A stretch of DNA of 64,000 bases, taken from the NCBI RefSeq assembly GCF_028736115.1, contig NZ_CP117877.1, positions 3,348,001 to 3,412,000 of the forward strand. Reading direction: 5' to 3'. The position numbers and the translations under genes are program-made. The notes below the pieces were generated by a model. The model was not told where the DNA came from, did not search any database, and saw only the letters and a program-made list of their open reading frames with translations. Position 1 is the first letter of the stretch; every line of letters starts with the position of its first letter. This DNA is from Mucilaginibacter sp. KACC 22063 (lineage in GTDB: Bacteria > Bacteroidota > Bacteroidia > Sphingobacteriales > Sphingobacteriaceae). This document shows, one piece after another, positions 52,406-61,744 of this stretch.

Positions 52406-52987
52406 TTAAAGTCCTCGTAATAGTATCAAAAAGACAATGATCTTTGGCATTTTGAGCAGCACACTAAGATTGCCCACAGCCTTATAAAGAAGTTTATAAA
52501 CCGATGAAATATTAATATCCATGATCTCTACGATCTCGGTATAGCTAAAACCTTCGTAAAAACGCAGATAAATAATTTCCTGCTGCCTTTGGGGCAAGGT
52601 TTGAATCACCGATTTCATTTTTTCTTTCAACCCGGCCTCTTCCTCTCCTGTTACTAACTGATCTTCAAATGAAACCTCGAAGAAAAAAGGCGGTTCTTCA
52701 TCAATGCCGGTATATTTTGACTGCTTTTGCAGTTTACGGACTATGATGCCGCGAAGAGATTTGTATAGGTAATTTTTAAGGGATATGGGGGTACCTAAAG
52801 TATTGCGGTTGACCCATATTTTTACAAACAGGTCATGTACAGCATCTTCTATCAGGCTTTTGTCCCTGGTAAACTTATAGCCATAATTATTTAGTAGCTT
52901 ATAATAATTATTATAGATCGCCTGATATGCATCCCAGTCTCCGCCTTTAAACGTTTCCCACACAAGTGCCTCATTACGTATCAGCAT
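52406..52987 (-). CDS. ECF RNA polymerase sigma factor (PUL activator)
   Basis: 193 residues. Region 2 (about 20-85) contains YKLLNNYGYKFTRDKSLIEDAVHDLFVKIWVNR. Region 4 (about 130-185) has TLPQRQQEIIYLRFYEGFSYTEIVEIMDINISSVYKLLYKAV. It directs RNA polymerase to the PUL once released from FecR. The order sigma-FecR-SusC-SusD is the standard hybrid ECF-controlled PUL. No -7 element of the usual type precedes it clearly. Confidence 0.95.
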   Translation of the reverse strand: MLIRNEALVWETFKGGDWDAYQAIYNNYYKLLNNYGYKFTRDKSLIEDAVHDLFVKIWVNRNTLGTPISLKNYLYKSLRGIIVRKLQKQSKYTGIDEEPPFFFEVSFEDQLVTGEEEAGLKEKMKSVIQTLPQRQQEIIYLRFYEGFSYTEIVEIMDINISSVYKLLYKAVGNLSVLLKMPKIIVFLILLRGL

Positions 52988-53105
52988 ACTACGCCCGAAA
53001 ATTCTAATAAAAACTAATTAAGGATATACACCACTTGCGTAATATTACAACATTTTGATCCATATTTCTAATTAAAATATAGCCAGTCAGACAATTACAT
53101 ATGAA

Positions 53106-53151
53106 CTATCTTTTAAGATAGCATTAAAATACTGCAAATATTTAGCAGTAT
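53106..53151. other. Two tandem small hairpins downstream of the GH95 gene
   Basis: CTATCT-TTTA-AGATAG (53106-53121) is followed by ATACTGC-N9-GCAGTAT (53129-53151). They lie in the 182-base gap between the minus-strand GH95 gene (downstream end at 53170) and the sigma gene start. They may end GH95 transcription or process the mRNA. Confidence 0.4.
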
Positions 53152-53169
53152 CGGATCCTTACACGCATA

Positions 53170-55647
53170 TTATTTTGTACTCACCTGGTAAGTTTTGCCT
53201 TTAGCTGTTTGGAAACTGGTTAAATAATATTGCCCCGAACGCTTAGATAATGCTTTAACAGATCTTACTGATACGGGGTAGCTGGTACGCAGCGTACACC
53301 TACCGCCATGCTGCGAAATAATTTCAGCAGTAGCCAATTTCCCATTACTCCAGGCCATGTTTACAGTAAACGCCCCGCGTGCCCTTAACCCGCTTACTGA
53401 ACCCGTTGACCATGCAGCAGGCAGCGCGGGCAGCAGGTGCAATTCATCTAACTGACTTTGCAAAAGCATTTCTGTCATGCCTGATGTAGCGCCAAAGTTA
53501 CCATCGATTTGAAACGGCGGATGCGCATCAAAAAGATTTGAATACAAACCACCACCTTTTGAAACGCTTACATCGCGCATCAAATCCCTTAATAACTTAT
53601 AAGCATGATCGCCATCTAACAGTCTTGCCCAGAAGTTGATTTTCCAGGCCAGGCTCCAGCCGGTACCAGCATCGCCACGTAATTCTAACGTTTTGCGGCT
53701 GGCAGCTGCAAATTCAGGCGTTAAAAGCGGTGATATTTCTCGTCCCGGATGCAAACCAAATAAATGGCTTACATGTCGGTGATGTGGGTCTACATCTTCC
53801 CAGTCTTTATACCACTCCTGCAGGTTTCCTTTTTTGCCGATATGCAGTGGATATAATTTGGCCAGCTTAGATTTAAGCATTGCAGCAAAAGCCTGGTCGG
53901 TATGCAATGAGTCTGCCGCTTCTATACAGTTGCGGAAATGATCGCGAATAATCGACATATCCATTGTTGTGGCAATTGAAGTATTTGCCTCTTTACCTTT
54001 ATCATCGATGTAATCATTCTCGGGTGAGAAGGACGGTGCCGTAACCAGGTAACCATTTTTATCCTCAACCAGATAATTGACTAAAAACTCGGCTGCTCCT
54101 TTCATGATAGGATAAGCTTCTTTCAGAAACTTCTTATCCTGACTGAAACGGTAATGTTCAAATAAGTGCCTGCACAACCACGGCCCGCCCATGTACCAGT
54201 TGGCCCATTTTGGGTCGCCTTTACCAAAATCGCCTACAGGGTTACTGATCGCCCATATATCCGTATTGTGATGGGCTACCCATCCGTTCATATTATAAAA
54301 CTCCTTAGCTGTTTTGCGACCTGTAACTGATAGTTCCTTGATCAGATCGAACAATGGATATTCCATTTCCTCAAGCCCGGTAATTGCAGCGGGCCAGTAG
54401 TTCATTTGGGTATTAATGTTAATGGTATAATTTGAGCTCCAAGGCGCTCTTAAAAGGTTATTCCATATCCCCTGTAAGTTTGCAGGCACCCCATCCGGAC
54501 GTGATGAACTGATAAGCAGGTAACGCCCGTATTGGTAAAACAATACTTCAAGCCCAGGATCAACCGCACCTCTACTGAAAGCTAAAAGCCTTTCGTCTGT
54601 TGGCATTGCAGCATTAGGGCCATTATCAGTACCTAAGTTAAGTTTAACCCTGTCAAAATACTTTAGATAATCTGCCAGATGGGCTTTATACAACATCGGC
54701 CAAGTTGTTTGGCTGGCGGTTTGTATATCTGTTTTACATATCTTAACCTCGTCTTTACCCTGTGTAGTAGGGCATCTGTCATAGCCATTAAAACTGGTAG
54801 CGGCACAAATAAATAAAGTTACCTCGTCCGCACCTTTTACACTAAGCCCTTCCTTGGTTGTTTGTACTATACCACCTTTATTAACTGCTTTAACCTGTAA
54901 AGCGGCGCGCATACCTTTGCAAACAGCGCTATCCTTGTACTGCACAGGCTCTTTATTATAATCTATATAATTAGGGTCTACCTGTGTTGGTGCTTTAGCC
55001 TTTAAGAGCAAGCCATCTCGCCCGTCGGGTGCAACTTCATACCTTACCTGGCTGGTTAAGTTAATATTAAAGCTGATTTTGCCGGGCTGACTAGCTGTTA
55101 AATGAACAATAATAGCTTTTGCCGGGAACGAAGCAATGATCTCCCTTTTATAGCTAACTTCTCCCGCCTTAAATTCAACTGTTGCTAAACTCCGGCTTAA
55201 TGAGAGCATGCGGCTGTAGTTTTCATACTGCCCCTCTCCTATATCCTGGTTCAAGTGCAGGTCAGCCAATGGCAGGTACGATTGTGTGTATTCGCCCTGA
55301 ATAGTTCTCACCAGTTTGTTTGCGGCCTGGTAATCTTCATGCTGCAAAAGTGCTTCTCTCACTTTTGTAAGCGCGCCAGGCACAGAAGGATCAATCTTTT
55401 GATCAACCGGCCCGCCACTCCAGAACGTTGATTCATTTAATTGCAGTAATTCCTTACCCGGTTCGCCGTAGATCATGGCACCAATTCTGCCGTTGCCTAC
55501 GGGTAAGGCTTCCGTCCATTTAGCAGCAGGTTTATGATAAACCAAATTCAGTTTACCCTGTGCGTTCAGATTTAGTGTGAATACTACAATTAAAATCGAA
55601 AAACCAAAAAATGCTTTAATGGCTGTTTTATTCTTAAATAATTTCAT
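53170..55647 (-). CDS. Alpha-1,2-L-fucosidase, GH95
   Basis: 825 residues with a signal peptide ending NLNAQ (residue 30). The N-terminal beta domain starts [25 protein letters not shown]. The catalytic (alpha/alpha)6 barrel retains the residues known from bifidobacterial AfcA: Asn410 and Asn412 in [15 protein letters not shown], Glu543 in [10 protein letters not shown] and Asp715 in [15 protein letters not shown]95 inverts and favours alpha-1,2-fucose on galactose, for example in H-type or plant glycans. It faces the LytS-like gene with a 146-base divergent region between them. Confidence 0.96.
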   Translation of the reverse strand: MKLFKNKTAIKAFFGFSILIVVFTLNLNAQGKLNLVYHKPAAKWTEALPVGNGRIGAMIYGEPGKELLQLNESTFWSGGPVDQKIDPSVPGALTKVREALLQHEDYQAANKLVRTIQGEYTQSYLPLADLHLNQDIGEGQYENYSRMLSLSRSLATVEFKAGEVSYKREIIASFPAKAIIVHLTASQPGKISFNINLTSQVRYEVAPDGRDGLLLKAKAPTQVDPNYIDYNKEPVQYKDSAVCKGMRAALQVKAVNKGGIVQTTKEGLSVKGADEVTLFICAATSFNGYDRCPTTQGKDEVKICKTDIQTASQTTWPMLYKAHLADYLKYFDRVKLNLGTDNGPNAAMPTDERLLAFSRGAVDPGLEVLFYQYGRYLLISSSRPDGVPANLQGIWNNLLRAPWSSNYTININTQMNYWPAAITGLEEMEYPLFDLIKELSVTGRKTAKEFYNMNGWVAHHNTDIWAISNPVGDFGKGDPKWANWYMGGPWLCRHLFEHYRFSQDKKFLKEAYPIMKGAAEFLVNYLVEDKNGYLVTAPSFSPENDYIDDKGKEANTSIATTMDMSIIRDHFRNCIEAADSLHTDQAFAAMLKSKLAKLYPLHIGKKGNLQEWYKDWEDVDPHHRHVSHLFGLHPGREISPLLTPEFAAASRKTLELRGDAGTGWSLAWKINFWARLLDGDHAYKLLRDLMRDVSVSKGGGLYSNLFDAHPPFQIDGNFGATSGMTEMLLQSQLDELHLLPALPAAWSTGSVSGLRARGAFTVNMAWSNGKLATAEIISQHGGRCTLRTSYPVSVRSVKALSKRSGQYYLTSFQTAKGKTYQVSTK

Positions 55648-55793
55648 GGATGTGGCTTAAAAACTGATGAGTTTCTGGCTAAATATAGTAATTGTAAAAT
55701 ACAAAGTAATTCAACACATCGTTGATATCTATACATTTTACCTTCTCATCCATACTCTTATCACTATATTAGAGAATTAAGCTTGCTTTGTAT

Positions 55794-57005
55794 ATGCAGA
55801 AAATAAAGGCTACTACCATAGCCATTCACCTTGCCGGATGGCTTTTATTCTTGAGCTTTCCTTTGGTATTCATTCACGCAGAAGAAAGCGGCTCATCAAT
55901 TTTTAAATTAGTATTCGACCTTAATTACTGGGAGTTCAGTCTGTGTTATATAGCGCTTTTTTACATTAACAGCCTGTTCTTAATTCCGCGGCTTTTTTTG
56001 AAGAAAAAGTATTTAGATTACACCTTAATAGTGGTGATACTATTAGCGGCTGTCTATTTTTTTCAACCATTTGACAGGTTGCTTCGGAACAGTAACAATG
56101 GCAGGCCAAACAAAACATTTAGCGCTGAACAATTTTCTGATCCGGGACGCCCGGGCACGCAGCATCAAATGATAAATGGCATGCCGCCACCTCCGCCGGA
56201 TATGCCTGACCAATCAGATAGTAGTCGCCACGCATTTGGAAGTACATCTTCAGAAGGCCGGCAAGACATGCAACGTTTGGGACCGCCGCCGCCAAACGGC
56301 CGGATGCGGCATATAGATACCACAAGCCTGTTTATTTTTGTAATGATAATGGCACTAAGTACGGCTGTTGAAATTACCCGCGAATGGAATACGACCGAGC
56401 GGCGCGCATCATTAGCTGAAGCCGGTAAAGCCAATGCAGAGTTATCATTTCTGAAAGCACAGATTAATCCACATTTCTTATTTAATACACTAAATAACAT
56501 TTATACGCTGGCGGTTACAGGGAACGAGCATACTGCCGACAGCATCATGAAGCTCTCGAACATTATGCGTTATGTAACCGATGAGGTAACGGAAGACTTT
56601 GTACTCCTACAGAATGAAATAGATTGCATTGATAATTATATTGACCTGCAGCGTTTACGGATCGGTAAAAAAACAGAGATCGATTATAGTGTTGAGGGCA
56701 ATGCAGAAAATAAAGTAGTGGCGCCCTTAGTTTTTATGACTTTTATTGAAAATGTTTTCAAATATGGTATCAGTAAGCAGGAATACAGCAAACTTACCAT
56801 TCAGATTAATATTGATGATGACAAGCTACACCTGTTTTGCCAAAATCCGGACTATAGTAACAAGTCGATACAGAACAGGCATGGCATAGGAATCAAGAAT
56901 ACTTTGCAGCGTTTAGTGCATTTATATCCGGGCAGGCATAAGTTAGATATCAATACTCAAAACAATCATTACACGGTAAACATGACTCTTTATAACAAGA
57001 TATGA
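55794..57005 (+). CDS. LytS-type sensor histidine kinase with a proline-rich loop
   Basis: 403 residues from MQKIKATTIAIHLAGWLLF. Three membrane segments lie in residues 10-90 and a fourth near 185-200. Between them is a roughly 90-residue hydrophilic loop with PPPPPDMP and PPPPNG, uncommon in this family. The kinase part has LKAQINPHFLFNTLNNIYTL, with the phosphorylated His, and GIGIKNTLQRLVHLYP as the ATP-lid G-box. It overlaps the LytTR gene by four bases (ATGA). A TTG six bases upstream is less likely as the start. Confidence 0.92.
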   Translation: MQKIKATTIAIHLAGWLLFLSFPLVFIHAEESGSSIFKLVFDLNYWEFSLCYIALFYINSLFLIPRLFLKKKYLDYTLIVVILLAAVYFFQPFDRLLRNSNNGRPNKTFSAEQFSDPGRPGTQHQMINGMPPPPPDMPDQSDSSRHAFGSTSSEGRQDMQRLGPPPPNGRMRHIDTTSLFIFVMIMALSTAVEITREWNTTERRASLAEAGKANAELSFLKAQINPHFLFNTLNNIYTLAVTGNEHTADSIMKLSNIMRYVTDEVTEDFVLLQNEIDCIDNYIDLQRLRIGKKTEIDYSVEGNAENKVVAPLVFMTFIENVFKYGISKQEYSKLTIQINIDDDKLHLFCQNPDYSNKSIQNRHGIGIKNTLQRLVHLYPGRHKLDINTQNNHYTVNMTLYNKI

Positions 57006-57700
57006 ATATCAAATGTATAGCTGTAGACGATGAGCCGCTGGCTTTGCAACTTATTTCAGAATATGTGAGCCGCTTCCCTTCGCTTAACTTGATTCAAACT
57101 TTTGAAGATGCCATAGCTGCAGCCGAATTTTTGAGGCATAACACCATCGATCTGTTGTTCATTGACATTAACATGCCTGATATTAACGGTATAGAGCTTG
57201 TTAAAGCATTAGAAAACAAGCCGATGATAATTTTTACAACGGCTTACAAAAATTTTGCATTTGAGGGCTTTGAACTTGAAGCCATTGATTACCTGCTAAA
57301 GCCTATTGATATCAAACGCTTTACTAAAGCTATTGAAAAAGCATTAGATTTTTACAAATACAAACATGCTGCTGATGAAGATACACAGCAGGAAAGCCTG
57401 TATGTGTATGCTGAATATAAAATGGTAAAAGTAAATTTAAATGAGGTGGAATACATTGAGAGTATGGAAGATTATATAAAAATCCATACAGGTGGCCCAA
57501 AACCAGTAATGACCTTGATGCCATTGAAAAAGGTGCTTGAGAAATTACCGCCTGATAGTTTCAAGCGTATACACCGCAGTTATATCATTAATGTCAATAA
57601 AATTAAATCTATCCAAAACCGTAAAGTGCAGCTTGATACCATACAATTGCCTGTAAGCGATACTTACATTGACAACTTACGCTCGCAGATCAGGAAATAA
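57002..57700 (+). CDS. LytTR-family response regulator
   Basis: 232 residues. The receiver has AVDDEPLALQLISEYVSR, the acceptor Asp in LLFIDINMPDINGIEL and Lys in DYLLKPIDI. Residues 130-230 are the LytTR DNA-binding domain (VEYIESMEDYIKIHT, LPPDSFKRIHRSYIINVNKIKSI, LPVSDTYIDNLRSQI). It would respond to the upstream kinase. Its stop abuts the convergent stop of the pirin-like gene with no gap. PUL genes on both sides are candidate targets. Confidence 0.95.
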   Translation: MNIKCIAVDDEPLALQLISEYVSRFPSLNLIQTFEDAIAAAEFLRHNTIDLLFIDINMPDINGIELVKALENKPMIIFTTAYKNFAFEGFELEAIDYLLKPIDIKRFTKAIEKALDFYKYKHAADEDTQQESLYVYAEYKMVKVNLNEVEYIESMEDYIKIHTGGPKPVMTLMPLKKVLEKLPPDSFKRIHRSYIINVNKIKSIQNRKVQLDTIQLPVSDTYIDNLRSQIRK

Positions 57701-58375
57701 TTAAAAGGATAAGATCAGTATCACAGCATGATTACTTAAGGCCTCAAGTTCAACAGACTCTACATTCCATAAGGCAAGGCTGTCTCGCTGGTGTAGTAAC
57801 CGGCCTTCTACTTCAAAAGCGCCTGCAATTACAGTAGCATAAAAATACGTTTTACCTTGTAAGTGATAAGCTTCCTCCTGGCGGCCGTTGAAGTGCCCGA
57901 TACAAATACTTAAATTTTGATCTTCGGTTATAGGAATTAGTTTTCCTGTCTCGTTTTCAAAATCAAATTCAAATAATGAAGGCGTGTTTTCGGCATCTGT
58001 AATTTCAAACTCAAAATGATAAAAGTTGATCCAATCGTCTTGGTAAGGATTGATCACTTTAAAGTACCCTCCTTCTGATAATTTGTCTACCAAAACCTGC
58101 CCAACTTCTATAGTAATCGTTTCATTCGCATCATTTTTAAAAACAAGGCTTCCGGTAACAGGTATCAATACAATTACCGAAGCGCTGTTCCCTCCGGTAA
58201 ATGCACTCTTTCCGGCGGCAAGTATGCTGTCATTAAACACTTTTAAAGCGCCTATAGCCTCTCTGTTTCCTGCAATGTAACTGCTGTAATTAAATGTACA
58301 ATGCTGCTGTAAACTGCTGCTTTGAATTAATCCCCGCTGATCTGCAAGGTATAATCTTCCGGGTGAGGTAACCAT
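57701..58375 (-). CDS. Pirin/YhhW-like bicupin lacking the usual metal ligands
   Basis: 224 residues. The N-terminal cupin aligns by eye with pirin-type proteins (GALKVFNDSILAAGKSAFTGG, then GSLVFKND and EGGYFKVINPYQDDWINFYHFEFE), and the C-terminal cupin with YhhW (LSICIGHFNGRQEEAYHLQ to YATVIAGAFEVEGRLL). In active pirins the first cupin has H-P-H-R-D-M-E and a later G-x-R-H-S-E. Here those sites read TGGNSASV and LSEGGYF, without His. It may be non-catalytic. It overlaps the upstream gene by one base (TAATG) and so is translationally coupled. Confidence 0.75.
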   Translation of the reverse strand: MVTSPGRLYLADQRGLIQSSSLQQHCTFNYSSYIAGNREAIGALKVFNDSILAAGKSAFTGGNSASVIVLIPVTGSLVFKNDANETITIEVGQVLVDKLSEGGYFKVINPYQDDWINFYHFEFEITDAENTPSLFEFDFENETGKLIPITEDQNLSICIGHFNGRQEEAYHLQGKTYFYATVIAGAFEVEGRLLHQRDSLALWNVESVELEALSNHAVILILSF

Positions 58376-58875
58376 TATTTAAAGGATTTTATGGTTTGTA
58401 TATTTACGTAAGCAGGCAAGCTGAACAAGTTTGTATTTGCAATCGGAACATCATCAACCACCTCTGCAACCAATAACAGGTTACCTATTGTTGCATGCCA
58501 CCATAAAGGCCGGGCATAAAAATTAACTGCCACCTGGTGCCTGGCCTTATCTTTAATATCAGAATTAATAAGCTCAAACTCATAATTGTCGAAACGCAAA
58601 AAACGCCTGCCCACATTATTTAAAATATCGGGTACCACATTGCCTAACTGTTTGATATAGCCATTCACCGCCGGCAATATCCTTGCTGGCAGCTGGCTGG
58701 CCTGCTCTACATTTTTAAGCAACTGCCCATAACTGGTATAGGCTGTACCGGCAGCGAAGTTTTGCGCCTGCATCCTGAATTCGGTATAGGAACTTTCAAA
58801 TACCAGGCGCTCCCACTCTCCTGCCGAGCTAACTGTAATAACCTTACGGTAGCATAGTTCAATTACCTTATCCAT
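58375..58875 (-). CDS. Protein of unknown function, coupled to dioxygenase and pirin-like genes
   Basis: 166 residues, no signal peptide or membrane segment. It opens with MDKVIELCYRKVITVSSAGEWE, has a helical middle (YTSYGQLLKNVEQASQLPARILPAVNGYIKQLG) and a beta-rich C-terminus with RHQVAVNFYARPLWWHATIGNLLLVAEVVDD. No motif is recognised. It is one base from the dioxygenase stop and overlaps the pirin-like start by one base, so the three must be made together. Confidence 0.7.
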   Translation of the reverse strand: MDKVIELCYRKVITVSSAGEWERLVFESSYTEFRMQAQNFAAGTAYTSYGQLLKNVEQASQLPARILPAVNGYIKQLGNVVPDILNNVGRRFLRFDNYEFELINSDIKDKARHQVAVNFYARPLWWHATIGNLLLVAEVVDDVPIANTNLFSLPAYVNIQTIKSFK

Positions 58876-58876
58876 T

Positions 58877-59602
58877 TTATGCAGGCACAGATAAGCTGAT
58901 GCTTAGGTTAAAGCCATCGGTAGTATTACCTGTCACCGTGGCTAACTCCAGGCTATATCCGTCACTAAACACATTATCCTGCGAATTGGTGGTATAACCT
59001 GTAAGCCCTTTTTTGTAACCGTTAACAGTGGCCAATGCAGTGCCTGTACCTTCGGGGAAAGCAATTTGTGTAACCTTTAAAGAGGTACCTGATGAGTTGT
59101 ATACATGCACATGGATATGCGTTGCCCTGCCCGAATACCATCCCGGGAAAATAGAGGTAAAAGTAACCAGGCCATTGCTATCGGTAGTTTGCCTGCCGCG
59201 TAAAAAGTGTACAGAGGTATAATCAGTAGACTGCATGCTGGTGTTACCGTATTCTGAGTAATTGCCTTCTGCGTCGCAATGCCATATATCTACTAAAGCA
59301 GATGATAACGCGTTACAGTTATTATTGCTGTTATTAATAGTGATCTTAATAGTCATCTTATATCCTGTGCGCCCGTCCGTAATATTGCTCCGCACATAAG
59401 ACGCCGGCGTATGCGTAGGGAACGGCCCTTCTGTTTCTGTCGGTACCACACTACAACTGCCGGAAGTAGAAGTACCCGACGTTGTCGTTGTAGTTGTAGT
59501 GCTTGTTGGGCTAACGCTGTCATCTTTGCTGCAAGCGTCAACCAATACTGATGATGTAACTGCCCCGATCATCAGGCTTTTCAAAAAGTTTTTCCGTTCC
59601 AT
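58877..59602 (-). CDS. Intradiol ring-cleavage dioxygenase-like lipoprotein
   Basis: 241 residues. The N-terminus MERKNFLKSLMIGAVTSSVLVDAC may be a lipoprotein signal with Cys24, followed by a Ser/Thr-rich linker (a run of Thr). The dioxygenase core has TETEGPFPTHTPASYVRSNI, LVDIWHCDAEGNYSEYGN and FPGWYSGRATHIHVHVY, which hold the Tyr and His residues expected to bind non-haem Fe(III). Such enzymes open catechol-type rings with O2; extracytoplasmic members have uncertain substrates. It is the first gene of a three-gene group. Confidence 0.88.
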   Translation of the reverse strand: MERKNFLKSLMIGAVTSSVLVDACSKDDSVSPTSTTTTTTTSGTSTSGSCSVVPTETEGPFPTHTPASYVRSNITDGRTGYKMTIKITINNSNNNCNALSSALVDIWHCDAEGNYSEYGNTSMQSTDYTSVHFLRGRQTTDSNGLVTFTSIFPGWYSGRATHIHVHVYNSSGTSLKVTQIAFPEGTGTALATVNGYKKGLTGYTTNSQDNVFSDGYSLELATVTGNTTDGFNLSISLSVPA

Positions 59603-59660
59603 ATTCCTGTTTGTTTAAATGATTATCGAAAATACAGGTGACAGAGCAGTCAGCATCTGA

Positions 59661-59690
59661 TGTATCGATTAATGGCAACATTGTATCGAT
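59661..59690. promoter_or_regulatory. TGTATCGAT direct repeat, 21-base period
   Basis: TGTATCGAT occurs at 59661-59669 and 59682-59690. The spacing is two helical turns, so a dimeric regulator could bind one face of the DNA. The site is 59-88 bases upstream of the dioxygenase start. Confidence 0.45.
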
Positions 59691-59817
59691 AACCTTATAA
59701 GTGACTTATTACCAATATTTAACTTCAGATATTTGTCGAGACAAACGCAGTATTCGTCGGCACTGTAGCTTAAAACATTATCATTTGCAGGATTTTTACT
59801 AAAAAAACTCCGACACC

Positions 59818-60195
59818 ATGAAACTGCTAAACACTAAGAAAAGAGTGCTATTGCTCGATAAGGATAACGGCCTGATCAACAACGTTGATGAGTTACTATT
59901 TACCGGCGAATGGGATGTATTTATAACGTTTGACCCTAATGCAGTATTTGACTGTGCTAAGAAGTTTAATCCTGATTTAATTATTTTGGATTACACCTTA
60001 CTTGACAATGATTGCGCGCTGATATGCCAGGATTTCAAACAGGATTCCGCTCTGCAGAACATTCCGATTATTATACTTACCGCTTATAAAACCAGTAAGG
60101 TAACGGCAGATAGCTATAAATGCGATGCCCTTTTTGTTAAGCCCCGCGACTTTGAAGTGCTGGCAGCTAAAATGGATATTTTGTTAGCTTCCTGA
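59818..60195 (+). CDS. Stand-alone response-regulator receiver domain
   Basis: 125 residues, only a receiver. Acceptor Asp is in LIILDYTLLDNDCALIC, the Thr is in IIILTAYKTSK and the Lys in DALFVKPRDFE. The first strand ends LLLDKDNG, with one acidic residue replaced by Lys compared with the usual DDD or DDE, so Mg2+ binding may be altered. It has no output domain and so would act by protein contact, perhaps as a phosphate sink. It is a single gene ahead of the GH29 gene. Confidence 0.9.
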   Translation: MKLLNTKKRVLLLDKDNGLINNVDELLFTGEWDVFITFDPNAVFDCAKKFNPDLIILDYTLLDNDCALICQDFKQDSALQNIPIIILTAYKTSKVTADSYKCDALFVKPRDFEVLAAKMDILLAS

Positions 60196-60210
60196 AAAGA
60201 TACGATGTGG

Positions 60211-60265
60211 TAATGTAATATCCATTTTACATTAGTGCTTAATTGGTTATACAATAAGCTTATTG
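60211..60265. other. Two inverted repeats between the receiver and GH29 genes
   Basis: TAATGTAA (60211-60218) with its complement TTACATTA (60227-60234) are separated by eight bases. CAATAAGCTTATTG (60252-60265) is a perfect 14-base palindrome 60 bases ahead of the GH29 start. The first may end the receiver transcript; the second may be an operator. Confidence 0.4.
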
Positions 60266-60325
60266 AGTTATATTCGGGCGGTTAATTAACCCACGGGCCA
60301 CCAGAAACATATAACTCTACACCAT

Positions 60326-61732
60326 ATGAAACTTTTCACGACTGTAAAGTCACTATGCTTTTTAATAGCATTGGCAGCTGTTTCAAACTTCAGCTACGCA
60401 CAACAGAAACCAAGCAAACCACTTAATGAGCTTCAGCAATCCTTTGTTGACTTAAAGTTCGGCATGTTCATCCACTTTAACATCCCAACTTATTTTAATC
60501 AGGACTGGCCCGATCCTGAAGCATCACCCGAAGCATTTAACCCGACAAAACTAAACGCAGACCAGTGGGCTAAGGCTGCAAAGTCGGCTAACATGGCTTA
60601 CGGCTGTATCACCACCAAACACCATAGCGGTTTTTGTATCTGGGACACCAAAACAACCAACTACAGTGTAATGAGCAGCCCTTATAAAAAAGACGTGGTA
60701 AGGCAGTTTGTAAACGCTTTCAGGGCAAATGGCTTAAAGGTAATGCTGTATTATTCTATCCTGGATACGCATCATAAGCTTCGCCCAAACGAAATTCAGC
60801 CTAAGCATATCGAAATGGTTAAAAAGCAACTGACCGAGCTTTTAACCAACTATGGCCCTATAGAAGCCCTGATTATTGATGGCTGGGACGCGCCATGGTC
60901 GCGCATTTCTTATGACGATGTACCCTTTGAACAGGTTTACAAATTGGTTAAATCCTTGCAGCCCAACTGCATTATGATGGATTTAAACGGCGCTAAATAT
61001 CCTAAAGACGGCTTGTACTACACAGATATCAAAACTTACGAAATGGGTGCCGGGCAGCGCATGTCTAAAGATATCAACCAAATGCCCTCATTAGCCTGCC
61101 TGCCACTGCAATCATCATGGTTTTGGAAAACCAACATGCCTACGACCGCGGTAAAAGATCCGGCTAAACTGGTGAACGAAACTTTAGTGACCCTAAATAA
61201 AGCTAACTGTAACTTTATCCTGAATGTAGCGCCTAACCGTGACGGATTATTTGATGATAATGCCCTGGCTGCACTTAAACAAATTGGCACCCTATGGCAC
61301 AATGATGGCAGCAAAGCTGATTTTAAACCTACCAGTGCACCTATCATTGCTTCAAATCTGGCTAAAAACCAACCTGCCAACTCAAGCTGGAGCGATGACA
61401 TGAACATTATGGATTTTGCAAATGACGACGACTTCACTTCATCATGGCAATCAAATCCTGAAGTAAAAAATCCGTGGTATGAAGTTGATTTCCGCACGCC
61501 TCAAACCTTCAATGCAATAGTAATCTTTGAACATAAGCCGAATATTAAAAAATATAAGCTGGAATATTTTGCTAACAACAAATGGAATGCGTTATTTGAG
61601 GGCGAAAACCTTTTAAGAGTTAAAGTAAATCGATTTACCTCTGTTAAGGGAGAGAAAATAAGAATGAAGATAGAAAGCTATGACACCCCACCTTCTATCG
61701 CAGAATTTGAAGTTTACAACGAACCCAGATAA
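60326..61732 (+). CDS. Alpha-L-fucosidase, GH29, with C-terminal F5/8-type module
   Basis: 468 residues with a signal peptide ending SNFSYAQ (residue 26). The TIM barrel includes LKFGMFIHFNIPTYFNQDWP, CITTKHHSGFCIWDT and the probable nucleophile Asp185 in PIEALIIDGWDAPW. From about residue 345 a discoidin-like module follows (NLAKNQPANSSWSDDMNI to EFEVYNEPR). It is distinct from the other GH29 protein of this locus, so linkage preference may differ. It is twelve bases ahead of the GH92 gene, hence one transcript. Confidence 0.94.
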   Translation: MKLFTTVKSLCFLIALAAVSNFSYAQQKPSKPLNELQQSFVDLKFGMFIHFNIPTYFNQDWPDPEASPEAFNPTKLNADQWAKAAKSANMAYGCITTKHHSGFCIWDTKTTNYSVMSSPYKKDVVRQFVNAFRANGLKVMLYYSILDTHHKLRPNEIQPKHIEMVKKQLTELLTNYGPIEALIIDGWDAPWSRISYDDVPFEQVYKLVKSLQPNCIMMDLNGAKYPKDGLYYTDIKTYEMGAGQRMSKDINQMPSLACLPLQSSWFWKTNMPTTAVKDPAKLVNETLVTLNKANCNFILNVAPNRDGLFDDNALAALKQIGTLWHNDGSKADFKPTSAPIIASNLAKNQPANSSWSDDMNIMDFANDDDFTSSWQSNPEVKNPWYEVDFRTPQTFNAIVIFEHKPNIKKYKLEYFANNKWNALFEGENLLRVKVNRFTSVKGEKIRMKIESYDTPPSIAEFEVYNEPR

Positions 61733-61744
61733 CAAACAATAATA

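Noticed and set aside
61036..61497. 153-codon open frame opposite the second GH29 gene
   Set aside because: Antisense shadow within a well conserved enzyme; no supporting context.
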